Positions 1 to 12,770 of a stretch of DNA of 64,000 bases are shown one piece after another. This DNA is from Acanthacorydalis orientalis (Eukaryota > Arthropoda > Insecta > Megaloptera > Corydalidae). How positions within the stretch are numbered: position 1 is the first letter of the stretch; the number at the start of each line of letters is the position of its first letter. Both the position numbers and the translations under genes were made by a program. The notes under the pieces were generated by a model. It worked only from the letters and a program-made list of their open reading frames with translations. It was not told where the DNA came from and did not search any database. The stretch is taken from positions 35,329,996 through 35,393,995 of the forward strand of contig CM068313.1 of the NCBI GenBank assembly GCA_034766995.1, in the 5' to 3' direction.

Positions 1-769
<769 letters not shown>

Positions 770-1800
770 ATTGTTTTTTATCGACAGAAAGAGTTCAAGA
801 TTTGCGTACATCTGACGTGACTGACGACTTTGATAAAGGTCTGCTTGTCCTCGAAAGCTTAATTTAATTATCGATAATAGATATAGAAAAATAATTCCAA
901 AATTGGCTTTATACATTTTTACTTTTAAATGAAATTTTTGGCCATAGAAATTTTAGAAAAAAAATGTGTTAATATGTTATGATATTAAAAAGACAATCAA
1001 GTTTGTAAGATAGTGTTCAAATCATAATAAAATCTTAGTAATCCGTTAAAAATGTTAATCTCATAAAATATGCATGAGATGTTTTTTTTATAAAAAAAAA
1101 CAAAATGATTAAACTAATTTAGTCCCAAATTGACTGAAATATTTCTACGAATATAGTCTATTTTTAATTTTTTAAGTAAGTTTAACTCAGAGGACTCTTT
1201 CAAAAACGTATATAAAAGAGAATACTGATATCTGATGTAAAACAATGTTTGAAAAAATAATTGATACAAGGGTGGACTGAATATTTAATAGTAAAATTAT
1301 AATTGTCAGGTTTTATACCTTTAATACTGTTGATGTACTATTTCGTGATATTGGTTTTAACGAAACTTTGTAATCTGCTGTGACTAGTTTTATGTCTTAA
1401 GCCATTTTCAAATAGCTTATTTATACTCTGAGTATGTCAATAATTTACTTAAAAATGTCTTAGTTGTCGAAATAAATTTTAATAATAATTACTGCAATAA
1501 TTTATCAAGATTAAGAACAACAGAATAATAATTCTTAAACAGCAATTTTTGATTTCGGTTTATAATTTGATATTTGTGAACTTCTAAATTAGTTAAATAA
1601 AAATTCCCGAATTTAGTTTGGAGTTTTTCTGTGTGTTTTTTTTTTAATTTTAAACCTACTTATTAGAGTTTTTACCTGAGATGTAATATTAAGGTCGATA
1701 TTTATGCAAGCTATTTAGCTATTAGGAAGTTGAATTGAAAGCCGCTGTTTTTTGTAGGGTTTTTTGAGCATTTATTTCAATAACAAAATGTGTGAATACT
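770..1800. other. A+T-rich DNA, nothing specific
   Basis: No exon-like or element-like signal is seen. The last ~60 bp before 1800 probably belong to the 3' flank of the mariner relic that follows on the minus strand. Confidence 0.5.
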
Positions 1801-1920
1801 TTAATCAAAGTATTTTCTCTCAGAAACTATGACTTTTTCCTACGTTTCTCGCAGAAGTTGTATTCCGCGACAGAAGAATGGGCTGTCTTTTGAGCCAATC
1901 CATTCAGCAAAGCAATTTTC
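1801..1920 (-). pseudogene. Mariner transposase C-terminal relic
   Basis: Read on the minus strand from 1920 to 1801, one frame gives the typical end of a mariner transposase: a Trp-containing segment, then SKDSPFFCRGIQLL, then EKVIVSERKYFD and a stop. This corresponds to the family pattern 'FF..GI..L..RW.K.I...G.YF(D/E)'. There is one in-frame TAG where the conserved Trp of the RW pair would be expected. The relic is cut off upstream by a poly-T run, and no catalytic residues remain. It looks mauritiana-like rather than like the two mariner families at 52 and 55.7 kb, which have different C-termini. A plus-strand ORF of 49 codons at 1829-1978 is its antisense shadow. Identification is from motif only. 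Confidence 0.65.
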
Positions 1921-3513
1921 AAAAAAAAAAATGCTTAAAAATTACATATTAAAATGTACTTTATTTTTTATATCTTAATATTTATCTTGCAATTTCTTTA
2001 TCTGAATTATACAACTTTCTAAACAGATTTATAAAAAATATTTCACTTTTTCACATATGCCAACAAAATCCTTATAAAACATATTATCAGTAATCAGCAA
2101 ATAATTTTTTAATATCCTTATTTATACAAAATAATATTTTGTAAAGTAAGTTATTGGATATTATGTTATTTATTTATTTTAATTAATTTGAAGCAGTATA
2201 ATAATAATTTAATGTGTTAGATATTAAACCTATAATAGTTTAATATTATTTTATTATTGATATAATAGTTCAATTAATTGCTCAGTAATCTCGAATTTAA
2301 TTTCGTTATAAAAAATAATCAGAGCAAACACTTGAAAATATATTTGAAATATTTTTTACTATTTATTTATCATAAATTATTGTTGATATTGTTTCTTAAA
2401 ATAGTACAGTATATTTTATTAAAAAACAATTTATAATGTTTGACTACGGATATATTTCTATATATATAATATACAGGCATACAAATCACTCAATTCGAAT
2501 GTAGAAAATATAAACAATAAACAATGTAAAAAAATACAAAAAGAAAATTGTAAACGTAAAATGTGTAAACGAAGGATACATTCATGTTTAAAAGCATTTT
2601 GTTTGAAAAACATTTCATTGAAAACGTTAGGTATTCATAATCGGACAAAAAACCAATATTTTATATTCTGCTTACAAGGAATCACAGAAACATTCAATAT
2701 GAATAATTCTGGTACCTTTTCATCAAACTTTTTATTTCAAACATCAAATTTATGTAATTTTTAATACAAACGTAGCGTAGCAGTCTTAATTTTGTATGCA
2801 AATATAAATTTTAATTGCATTTTTCTTCAAAAAAAAATATACATAAATTTGTTTACACTTTAGTACAAATATATCATTTTGGAGTACATTATATATATAT
2901 ATACATATACATATATGTGTTTTGTAGTAGCATTCTTATTTTTTATGTCTGTCAAAAATAAAGAAAGTTAATCGTATAGAACCGTAACATTCTGTCGAAA
3001 CTCTATTTTCTCATCTGTCGATAGTGTCAATTTATTTTGTTCAACAATGATGAATGTATACACATTTATACACAACAACCAATTTATCATTACATAAGAA
3101 CATATAAGTATGTTTGGATTAACACATATATCTGTTAAAGATGAAATTGTTTTAATACTTTCTTCACTTAGGAAATTATTTTCGACTTGTTGCAATTATA
3201 TATATATACATGTATGTATAATATATATATATATATATATATGTACATGTGTATATATATATATACATACATATACACAAGTTTAAAAATATTTAATAAT
3301 AATATTATACCTATATTGTTACATAATCTTAAAATATTTATCAGATCAAGTAAATTTCTCTCTATATTAATGACTATGAAATAAAATATTTGCTGATAAA
3401 TTACTTGTAACTAAGTGATCATTAGATGGGCTGTTGTCTTCGGGTCATGAATTGAGATGAACACTTATCAATCTTGTTCTATTTGGCGTTAATAAATGAC
3501 TCTTCAAAATTGT

Positions 3514-3517
<4 letters not shown>
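1921..3517. other. A+T-rich DNA, no supported gene
   Basis: A 67-codon plus-strand frame at 2561-2764 and a 75-codon minus-strand frame at 2968-3195 exist, but neither resembles a known family or has splice context, so I do not call them. Short (TA)n tracts with TG/CA steps occur near 2890 and 3203-3280. Confidence 0.5.

Positions 3518-3566
<49 letters not shown>
3518..3566. repeat. (TA)n microsatellite
   Basis: About 24 uninterrupted TA units. Confidence 0.97.
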
Positions 3567-3568
<2 letters not shown>

Positions 3569-4984
3569 TTAATTAATATTGGTGGGAAAATAACATTAGA
3601 TATTTATTATTTTTTGGTATTAGGATTAAAAAGAAATGTATTTTATAACATATTTATTTGTGGAATATTATCAATAATTAGAAACAAGGAATGAGCATTG
3701 TTATACCTAAAGTTTCATACTAGATAACGATTAATAAATAAACGTTTCAGATCAATTATTTATAAATAGCTTGGTTAGAACAAAATATAAAACAATATTA
3801 TACCTAACTCATTTCATCAAAAAAAATATGTTTTTAGGTTCAATACTGCAATACTTTTTGTATGCGAGTAGATAAGTACTATATTTTGATACTACTCACC
3901 TTAATTTCCTTGTTTTATTAATTAATAATGTTCGTTTTCGCTACTTTGTGTGTAGTGAATATTGTATATTTAGTTCTCTAGTAAATAGAAAATTTTTGTT
4001 TTTTTTTTCAGAGCAAATTCCGTGAAATACATGAGTTTATACAATGTTGCCTGTCTCATTAATTTAATCGATGTTCTCTTGGCCAAGCGACTAGAATAAC
4101 AGACTCTTAATGAATGTAACTGAATTCAAATTTGAGGTTCGACTTTTATTAAGAAAGCAATTATCTTAAATGATTAATCAGAATTCGATATTGTGTTAAA
4201 AGTGATTGAGTTAAAAAATGAATTTAATCTACTATTTATTCAAACGTTTTTATATAAAACATGATTTATGATGAACGATTTGAATTTTTTTAATTAACAA
4301 AAACATCAACAAATAATGAATAGTTATTGATTTTTTGAGAATGAGTTATAGCTGAATGATAATTTACAATTCTATTCATTAATTTATAACACTAGTATAT
4401 CCAAAAAATAGAATGTTTGATGTTATTTCTGATATAAAATTATATATAAAGAACTATGGAAGCAAATATTAAAATACATTAAATATTGGATTCTTCACAA
4501 ATAGTGTTAATTAAAAATAGAACATTTTCACATATACTGATTTTTTATTAAATTGTATAATAAAAATAAATAAGAATTAAAATTTAAATAACAATAAGAT
4601 CATATTTTAGTACAGATAAAATTGTATTTTAATATTATTTGGTATAAAGATGTTTTTAAATTTGATTTTTAATGAATATTATAGTTTGATTTCTAATATT
4701 TTTAAGTTACTTTCGACAAGCTTTTATTCATGTTAAGGATAATAAACTATACAACAATAAAATTTTAGTTAGTTCTAAAAAGTTATTGTAGATTTTACAG
4801 TACCTATCGGAAATAATCTTAGAAAATCGGAAATAATCTTGGTAGTTACGGCTGTCGATAGAAAAGACATAAAAGGGGTTGATAATAAGGGAAAAAGTCT
4901 ACTAATCTATAAAATCAAAATACCTATTTTAAAATCTCATTTATGTTAATGCGGATGTTAGTGTAGCCATCGAAATGCACATAA
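3567..4984. other. A+T-rich DNA; weak tRNA-like stretch
   Basis: Mostly featureless. Around 4080-4140 a tRNA-like word order appears (GGCCAAGCGACT, then AGACTCTTAA, then GGTTCGA), but stems do not pair, so at most it is a decayed tRNA or tRNA-derived SINE head. A 13-bp direct repeat (CGGAAATAATCTT) occurs twice near 4807 and 4827. Confidence 0.4.
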
Positions 4985-5136
4985 GTGACAATCAAAAAAA
5001 CTCAATAATAATTTATTGAATATATTTGATCGAAAAATTTAAGCATTGCTTGTGTGATGAAAAAAGAATTAATTTGTGAAAGTAAATTTATCCACAGTGT
5101 CAGAATGATTTTTATGTCAGAAAATAATATTATGGA
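4985..5136 (+). repeat. Foldback family FB, partial copy (right arm)
   Basis: It contains TTTATTGAATATATTTGATC, CGAAAAATTT, a GTGTGATGAAAAAAGAATTA-like segment and TTTATCCACAGTGTCAGAA. These match in the same order the right arm of the complete foldback element at 58.9-59.3 kb. The left arm is missing. Confidence 0.6.
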
Positions 5137-5201
5137 CATTAAAAATAAACGAAAAATATCTTTTTTACCGAAATGTTGAGTCGATATATGTTTTATATTT
5201 G

Positions 5202-5202
<1 letters not shown>

Positions 5203-5253
<51 letters not shown>

Positions 5254-5491
5254 CATATATATATACATTTCAAATTGAAACAATTATCAATTTTTTTTTA
5301 AAAATGTCTAGAATATTATAACATAAATAATACTATTTCCTTTGAACATTTCTATTTTTTTAGTGCAAATACAAATTTAAATTATTTTTTTGTTGTCAAA
5401 GGGTAATAATTTTTTGGAGAAAAAATTATGAAAATCCATTATTTGGATAGTAAGTGACTTACAAATATGTAAATAAAAAAGGATATTGTTT

Positions 5492-5544
<53 letters not shown>

Positions 5545-5669
5545 CGTGTATGAGAGAGATAAAAATGATAAGTTGTCATGAAATGTAAACATAAAGAATT
5601 GAATATATAAATATCTTACGAATATCTAAAGTTTGTTGTGTGAGTGTGACTGTGAATCTATGTATATGC

Positions 5670-5724
<55 letters not shown>

Positions 5725-6017
5725 CATAAACATAAATGAGTATGAGAATGGCAAAATGTTCAAATTTAAATAGGAACGAGAATATTGTACTAGAAAGCAA
5801 TGATAAATCGTTTTGAGTTGAATGGTGATATTGATTTTATATATCTAGAAATGTTAAAGAAGTTTAATACATTTTATGTATCTGAGGAGAAAATTTTGTG
5901 AAAATCTGAGAAAAGTATTCATGTAATTTTTTACATCTGACCTTGGTGTTGAATGTGACAATTTTTATTTACAATATTAAGGTAAATTTTTTTGGCTTGG
6001 AATGAATGTGTGTATAC

Positions 6018-6058
<41 letters not shown>
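5203..6058. repeat. Cluster of four (TA)n microsatellites
   Basis: Long TA tracts lie at about 5203-5252, 5499-5542, 5677-5720 and 6021-6058, separated by unique A+T-rich DNA. The Ile/Tyr-rich open frames through them are repeat artefacts. Confidence 0.9.
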
Positions 6059-6062
<4 letters not shown>

Positions 6063-7877
6063 GATGTTAGTACCCATATTTTTGTATACAAGTTTTTTAA
6101 GTCCTGAGTTCGAATTACAAAGACTTATTTACATTTAATAACTTTTACAAGTTTCCCTTTCAGTTTGTTATTAAGTTGTTGAAAGACAAATATTTTTATC
6201 TTTTACCACTATATTACATAAAATATATTCATTCACTTAGAAAGAGCATTTATTTTTGCCTGAATATGCTCATATAAATGTTATAATTTCATTTTCAAAT
6301 CCGCTTTGCCTACTTAAGTCCTTTAATTTTTAACTAATTTAGAATTTAAGTACATGCATATACGCGAGCAGAGACACGCACAACACACACGCATATATAC
6401 ATACACACACATGTATACATATATAATGTTATTTATAGCGAAAGAATACCAAAACCGGTAGAAAATTACTCGATCTTTTATATAAGTTTTATTGGCATAA
6501 ATTTAAAAGAACAATTACTTATTGCTTTCTAATGTAACAAAGATTTAATTAAAGAATGACTCTGTTATTTTACTACGAAAAGTAATAAATTTAAAATTAA
6601 AATAAAAGACCAAAAAAATAAAATACATAAATATGTTTATGAATTATATTATTATTTATAATTAAGAGAAAATATGGTTAAATATCGTGTAAACATTTTT
6701 GTCGTCGGCCTTGTTTTCAAAAAATGTATTGGTTTTTGTTACCAAAGAAAGTTAATTAATTAATGATAAATTAGTTAATAATTAATTGTATACCTATGTA
6801 TATATATACAAAATGGTCTATACAAAAAAAATTGTTTCCTAATTTAAAAAAAAATAATGTTCCCTCATCCACTTCAATTCATGTGGTTTTTAGAAGGACT
6901 GAACATTCATTTAGACTAAACATCATATCTAAAATTGAAAAATAAGTCTAAGGAGTAATCATAAATTACAAGTTATTCATTTCTATTATGCATAAAATGT
7001 ACGTGTCAAATTAAAAACACTCTAAACTAGTTTATGAACAGTTTCAAAAATAGCGTGTTAGCTAAGAACGAATCAAAAAAACAATCATAATTATCTTCAA
7101 AAACTTTATAACATGAGCCTTTGTTTTCACGAATTATCTGGAAACGATCTTACACAAAGGATGAATATTTCGCAGTGAAAATGTACACTGAAATTTGGCG
7201 AACTACAATTGCATTTTCTTATTTTTATGACATCAGTTAGACAAGATCTTTATTTTTTTCTTCTAGTCTTACACTTATATCTGTTTAAAAAGAAATATGC
7301 AGAGATGCTTTAAATAAATTTTGTTAATCCTAACATTTCAAATTCCAACAACTAAAATTTTAGTACACAAATCGAAAATGAACCATTTACATAGTTATAT
7401 AATTATTCTTCTCGAAATTCCAAAAAACAACTTAAAATAATAAATATATGTTAAATAAATAATATGTTAAATAATAAATTGTAAACTCAGTGCATAGCTT
7501 TATAAAGAAAATAAGTAAACATACATAAATACATACATACGTACATACATATATATATACATATATATAATTAAAAAAGTCATTATATTAGCAATATTCA
7601 CTTATGTAGTGTTATTCATCCTGAAAATTGTATTAAAATAGAATTTATTATTTAAATAGTAAGATTTTTTAAAAATATATTTCTAACAAAAAAAATCATA
7701 TTTGCTATTAATATTACAAATATATGAAATAATTTTTTAAAAAAACTAAGAAAAGATACAAGCTTGAAAAGTTAAAAATCTCAAAGTTTTACAGTGTTGT
7801 CTTAATAACTGTAAATATTCGATACGTAAATAATATAAATATAGTAAACACATAGGCGCACACACACACACACTCAC

Positions 7878-7923
<46 letters not shown>

Positions 7924-8181
7924 GTGATACGTGCTGACAGAGGTACACACCTGTAAACAATATGTGTTTTAATAAACTTTATACATTTGTTGTACAAAAA
8001 TGTTTTATTTTCAATAAATGTAATATTTTTTAATATTTTCTTTAAATACTTTAGCAAAATGAAATTCGTTTTAAGAACAAAATAAATAAAAAGAAAACCT
8101 ATATTTCGTTTTCAATTGAATTATTCTATTATTGTATTTATCTTATTATATTCTTTTTGTTAACAAACTTAAGACAATGTA
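6059..8181. other. A+T-rich DNA with small microsatellites
   Basis: No gene is recognised. A (CA)/(TA) patch lies at 6373-6425, and a (CA)n-(TA)n tract with CACACA followed by about 20 TA units lies at 7860-7921. The 7060-7220 stretch is slightly less A+T-rich but has no open frame or splice pair I can defend. Confidence 0.5.
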
Positions 8182-8262
8182 CAGGTAGTGAATATATATG
8201 GAAAAAGAATAGAGAGAATAAATACTCAATTTTTAATATTTAATCGAAAAAAGTTTGTCACA
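8182..8262 (+). repeat. Dispersed ~80-bp repeat, copy 1
   Basis: The words AGGTAGTGAATATA, AAGAATAGAGA, AATACTC, TTTTTAATATTTAATCGAA and AAGTTTGT recur in the same order at 11892-11985. The repeat has no recognisable ends or coding content. Confidence 0.6.
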
Positions 8263-8964
8263 AAAACCTTTTACCAGGATGAAATCTCGTGAGACATCAA
8301 CGAACGTTAAGTAAACGTGTTTTTTTGTCACCAATCTGATTGGTTTAATTTTGTTATTTCTCTCATCGCCCTTCGGTAACATTAATTTGATTGCAGAGCA
8401 TAGAATATTGATTGTGGTTTTCGACTGATTGTGTATTTTTATGACGAGAAATTAGTTACGTTCGAATTAAATTATTATTAATGTAAGTTTGAAAGTATAA
8501 ATTGGATTAACTTTTTGTATTGCAGTTTAATAACAACTGAGATAAAAGACTTGCAATGCCGATGGCTATGTTTTTCTAATTGCAATACATTTAGTACATT
8601 TACATATATCTGCATATGCAGATAAAAATAGATTAAATGAGATTTTCAAAACTTAAATTTCATATTCATTACAGTTTATATTTTAAATCAATATATTATT
8701 TCTTTATATGTAAACCTCTAACCAAAAATTCTGACTTTTCATTTGTAGTATTTTTGTACAATTAAGCACTTAAAAATGAAATATTTTTATTAGAATCCCT
8801 TTAAATTTATTTATCAGTTAACTAAAGAAATATATTTTTACAAAATGAAATGTTTACTTTGTTGAAAAATATCTTTTATACGTTAGTTCTTAATGAGGAT
8901 GATATCGTTATTGAAATTGTTATATCAAAATGAGTAATAATCAATTTTTGAATTAAAAAAATCT
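8263..8964. other. Slightly less A+T-rich DNA, no gene identified
   Basis: 8270-8480 has more G+C and several CpG than its surroundings. A short ATG frame near 8280 stops after about 10 codons, and an acceptor-like TTGATTGCAG near 8395 is followed by stops in all frames. Function unknown. Confidence 0.35.
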
Positions 8965-8982
8965 CTGTTTCTCTCTCTCTAT

Positions 8983-9034
<52 letters not shown>

Positions 9035-9046
9035 TATATATATACC

Positions 9047-9086
<40 letters not shown>

Positions 9087-9102
9087 GGGAGAGAGAGAAA
9101 GT
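8965..9102. repeat. Palindromic compound microsatellite (CT)n(TA)n...(TA)n(GA)n
   Basis: TTTCTCTCTCTCTATAC leads into (TA)n. After a short spacer, a second (TA)n runs into GTAGGGAGAGAGAGAAA. The two halves are reverse complements apart from small slippage, so the array can fold into one long hairpin. Confidence 0.85.
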
Positions 9103-9125
9103 AAGATTCGAAATGATCTTATTGA

Positions 9126-9648
9126 CCCTTTGAGTGCGGAAATGAACCCTTGCGCTCATCCATGCATATGCAAGAAAAGCCAGAAGCGCTATCGCGCTCG
9201 ACTAAAATTTGTTATAGTAAACTGGAAAATATTTTTTTGGCGAAAATAAAATAATTCCATGCACTGGCACAGTCATATCGTCCTATATGTCAAAGTGTAC
9301 CGAAAACGACGGTGCATTATATGGTATTTTCAAAAAAAAAATGTCGCGTTTGCAATTCACTTCCTCTTTTATACGTTCGCTAGAAATGGAATGGTTAACA
9401 GAAAATAGATCAAAATAAGTACAACTTATCGATAATTCTGGAAATAGAAGTTATGGATTAGGGAAATTGCTAGGGCGTAATTTGAGGCGATGTGCTGTGT
9501 GCAGCAATAAAGATGGTGGACCAGTAAAACGATCTAACCTTATATGGTTGAACTGCAAGAAAGGAATTCACAGATTGTCTGTGGAAAAACAGAAACGTTC
9601 TTGAAAGTGAATTCTATTTTTTTTTTATTCTACTAATTATGAGTTATG

Positions 9649-9705
<57 letters not shown>

Positions 9706-10004
9706 AAACTATGAATTCAATACCAATATAAACATAGGAATTGGTTCATAAAATCTGTTTCCATTTTATTTATAAATATTTTTTTTCAGAATTATATATA
9801 CTTTTCTGCAGATTTTCGAATATTGTTTTTTATTTTATGGTTAGAAAAGTCAATCTAATATGTTGAAAATAATGTGTTCAAATTTCTAAAAGAATACTTC
9901 AAAATTGACTGATGCAAATTATTCTCTGCACCACTGCAAAAACGTATAAAAACCTCTGCCATTTTTTGCATATATATGGCAAAAAATCTCTGGCACTCAA
10001 AGGG
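9126..10004 (+). mobile_element. PiggyBac-type DNA transposon, shortened, both ends present
   Basis: The left end CCCTTTGAGTGC (9126-9137) is perfectly inverted as GCACTCAAAGGG at 9993-10004. The right end is followed by TTAA (10005-10008). The left flank is TTGA (9122-9125), one change from the TTAA target that piggyBac transposases duplicate. At 879 bp the element is too short to encode a full transposase (usually about 550-600 residues), but it retains a C-terminal fragment at 9422-9604. A (TA)n tract has grown inside it at 9649-9700. Confidence 0.85.
9422..9604 (+). pseudogene. PiggyBac-type transposase C-terminal relic
   Basis: Sixty codons precede a TGA. The protein has a Cys-rich tail beginning RRCAVCSNKDGG, followed by a Leu-Ile-Trp-Leu-Asn-Cys-Lys-Lys segment and a basic end. 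PiggyBac transposases end in a Cys/His-rich domain that binds zinc and helps recognise the transposon ends, and the C-x2-C...C spacing here fits that. An in-frame TAA lies just upstream, and the DDD catalytic core is absent. Some expected later Cys residues have been lost (for example Ser in the LSVEK segment). It is non-functional and lies within the element bounded by TTAA-type ends. Confidence 0.65.
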
Positions 10005-10008
10005 TTAA

Positions 10009-10261
10009 AAAGAACCTATTTGCTAATAAAGTAAATTTTAATTTAAAAAAATCACATCAATTTTATGTGTAGAAGAATCAACCGCAACAATTATAGAATC
10101 AAATTAAATAGCAAAGGCAATTTAATATATAAATAATTCCTTTATGAAATATTTTGTAATAGAAAAAACTTAATATTTTTTAATTAGTTTTAAATCACTC
10201 GTATGGAAACATAAAGAGTATTTTAAATATTGATTATATGAAAAACAGTAAGTTCACTTAC
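10009..10261. other. A+T-rich DNA, no feature
   Basis: Nothing is recognised between the piggyBac end and the microexon candidate. Confidence 0.5.
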
Positions 10262-10283
10262 CAGTACTCTGATGGCACGAAAT
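10262..10283 (-). other. Candidate 22-nt microexon
   Basis: On the minus strand a pyrimidine-rich tract ending TTTATTTCGTTCCAG is followed by 22 nt and then a perfect GTAAGT donor. A branch-point-like TATTAAT lies further upstream. All three frames are open. One reads Phe-Arg-Ala-Ile-Arg-Val-Leu, which recalls the Arg-rich S4 segments of voltage-gated cation channels; another reads FVPSEY. The length is not a multiple of three, so inclusion would shift frame. No partner exon was found on this strand. It could be a chance coincidence of two good splice sites. The S4 resemblance is only seven residues and should not be taken as an identification. Confidence 0.3.
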
Positions 10284-11891
10284 CTGGAACGAAATAAATA
10301 CAAATTAATAATTGCAACATATTAATAGTAAATTGTAATTATATACACTTAGTTTATAATATGTCAAGTTCTCACTGACCGTATTAAAATTTTAATCGAG
10401 TCAGTTATACTTTTAACTATGTATTCTACAATGTAGTCGTTTAATTAGTGCATTCATGTCATGTGTTTATATCCAATCTTGTGGTACCATATATCATTTT
10501 TCATTAATACAGCAACTGCTGTTGCCAGTAAAAAAGAGACATTTAATAACCTTAGATCTTAGCACATTGTAAAATTATTAAAATAAAAAAGTTACAACCA
10601 CATTATTTATTCCTGATTAGTGAAATAGTAATAATTATTGTCTAGGATCATTAATTATTAAAGTATTGAGGCTAGCGATTTTAAATTTAATTTTATAAAA
10701 AAATAGTTAATCATAAATATAAAATTCGAGTTTACGTTATTTTTTGTTCTCCGTAATAAATATTATAAAAAGTATAAGTAATTCTGTTTGGAAAAAATAC
10801 AGTTAGTACATAAGTAGGTAAAATATTTTTTTAATATATTAATTATTTTTTATAAAAAGAGATACTATATTAAAAAAAAACAGTACAATTATTAATTTCA
10901 GAAATTTTCATTTCTTTATACACTTATTCCATAATATATATATTTTTTAAATTCTAAATTCGCATTATTATTTTCATACGTTTTTCAGTTCTAGTAATAA
11001 AATACGTTTTTAAAAATAGGTTTATTTTCTTAAATTAAACTTTTAAACTTTATTTTTACTACTTTTTATCATATATACTTTTATTAGCAACTATATTGAA
11101 AATTATGCAGAATGATAAATTAAAATTAGATTAAATATTAAAGTGTTTTTGTCTCCATCTCAATGTTCTTGATTTACCAAAGAAAACTTCATACTTCCTA
11201 TTTATCATTTAATTTGTAAACTAAATACACAAAAACACATATTGAAAATGATTTTTAAAAAAAATATTTTCTAGAATATTTCATTAAATAAAAATTGTTA
11301 TGTATTTAATGAAAAATAACTATTAAAAATGTTATATAAGACAGTATTAATAAGTAATAATATATATTTTAAAATTTATTCAATGATATGAAACTAACAA
11401 ATTGTAATATTCTTTTATTTAATTTTTCACTTTTGAAATAAATGTATTGATTTGATTTAACAAAAGTCCATGAATGTTTTTTAAGGTGTGTATAATATAA
11501 AAGTGTGTACCGAAAAATCTATTTACAATATATCAAAGACACATTTTCAAAACATTAAAAAAAAGTTTTAATAATATTCAATTCTTTATAGAGTATATAC
11601 TCAGATTACTCTTTTTATAGATTTTTTTTAATCAAACATTTTCGAATGTTTAGAAAATATTTCTTCTATTTGTCAACAAACAAATGTTGACATTAAAACA
11701 TGTTATTTATTTTGCACAGAAAAAAATAATAGTAGATGAACAAAGAAACTATTTGAAGAGGATATTTCAACGTATAAGAAAAATTACTTTCACATTTATT
11801 TTGTTTAATCTATGGTTAAAATAATTAAAATTATTTAACAAAATTACATGAAATATTTTTTTTGACGAGATTTATTTTACAACATATCAAT
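10284..11891. other. A+T-rich DNA, no gene recognised
   Basis: No exon or element is recognised. A 15-nt interval between an acceptor-like TTAATACAG and a weak GTAAAA lies near 10513-10527 and was not called. Confidence 0.5.
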
Positions 11892-11985
11892 AGGTAGTGA
11901 ATATAGATAGAACAAGAATAGAGACTAAATACTCCATTTTTAATATTTAATCGAATACTACTTTCAATAAAAGTTTGTTCTGATC
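11892..11985 (+). repeat. Dispersed ~80-bp repeat, copy 2
   Basis: It shares the same ordered words with 8182-8262. Just upstream, TTTTTTGACGAGATTTATTTT resembles 26407-26427, suggesting a wider decayed family. Confidence 0.6.
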
Positions 11986-12252
11986 AGTTTTATTTTACAA
12001 CATATTCAAGTTTGTTAATGTCTTTATTAAAAATAAACTATGATAATCTTGTAAATTTCCAGAATATTATTTATATTATTATTATTAAATGTGAAACTAT
12101 TCTCGTTAATAAACTTTCTCATAAAAAATAAACTTTAGTTACCCAATATGGACTAATCTTGTTATCTACATAAGAACATACTTTTATTATTGAATAGATA
12201 AATACTTCTATTTTTTGTTATTTAATAATAGTGTATTTATTAGGTAAATAAA

Positions 12253-12770
12253 TTAATTCGGTGCCTTTTTTATAGAAAATGATTATTTACAGAAAAAGAA
12301 AATACATTTCAATCCTAAAAATATATTTCATTATTTTGTATAACTTTGTTTCATCTGTCGCGTAAATAACGAACCCCTTATCGAAAAAAAGATTTTTGAT
12401 TTGAGTCGATGAAGCCGCAAAACATTTTCAGATCACTTCACTGTTTTAGCATTTTTAACATATTTGATGCATCGCAAAACCTTCTCCCAAAGCTAAGCAA
12501 ATAATTCCCGTGGATTCGGTAACATTTTTCTTAACTGGAATAGAAAAAGTATGCAATGCCTCATATGCCGATTTTCGGACCCCATCATGTTTACTACTGT
12601 TTTGTGATGTTATTCCAGCTGCTAAGCCAAGATATATAATGTTTTTAAATGTTAAATTTGGCACTCTAAACGCCTATAACGACGAGAAAATATTTTAATT
12701 TAAAACTAAATAATGATTAATTCAATTAAAAAAAAATAATGATTAATTCAATTTAATGACACAGAATTAA
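12253..12770 (-). mobile_element. R3 repeat family, copy A
   Basis: It starts with TTAATTCGGTGCCTTTTTTA and ends near 12770 with a decayed copy of the same terminal word in reverse (ACAGAATTAA). The body aligns, in reverse orientation, with 24201-24692 and 57009-57493: for example TAAAAACA, CATCACAAAACAGTAGTAAA, TTCATCGACTCAAA-type and TTATACAAAATAA blocks. Inverted ends and three interspersed copies indicate a non-autonomous DNA transposon. Copy A also has an internal ~25-bp duplication (AATAATGATTAATTCAATT twice, near 12712-12757). A 69-codon minus-strand frame (12455-12664) lies in the core. The other copies do not keep it fully open, so I do not call a gene. Confidence 0.7.

Noticed and set aside
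4080..4145. tRNA-Lys-like order of A-box, CTCTTAA anticodon loop and GGTTCGA
   Set aside because: Acceptor, anticodon and T stems do not pair; at best a decayed tRNA-derived sequence.
10513..10527. 15-nt interval between an acceptor-like AG and GTAAAA
   Set aside because: Weak donor and no coding match; such pairs arise often by chance.
12455..12698. Overlapping minus- and plus-strand frames of 69 and 62 codons
   Set aside because: They lie in a three-copy interspersed repeat whose other copies are not open; treated as element sequence.
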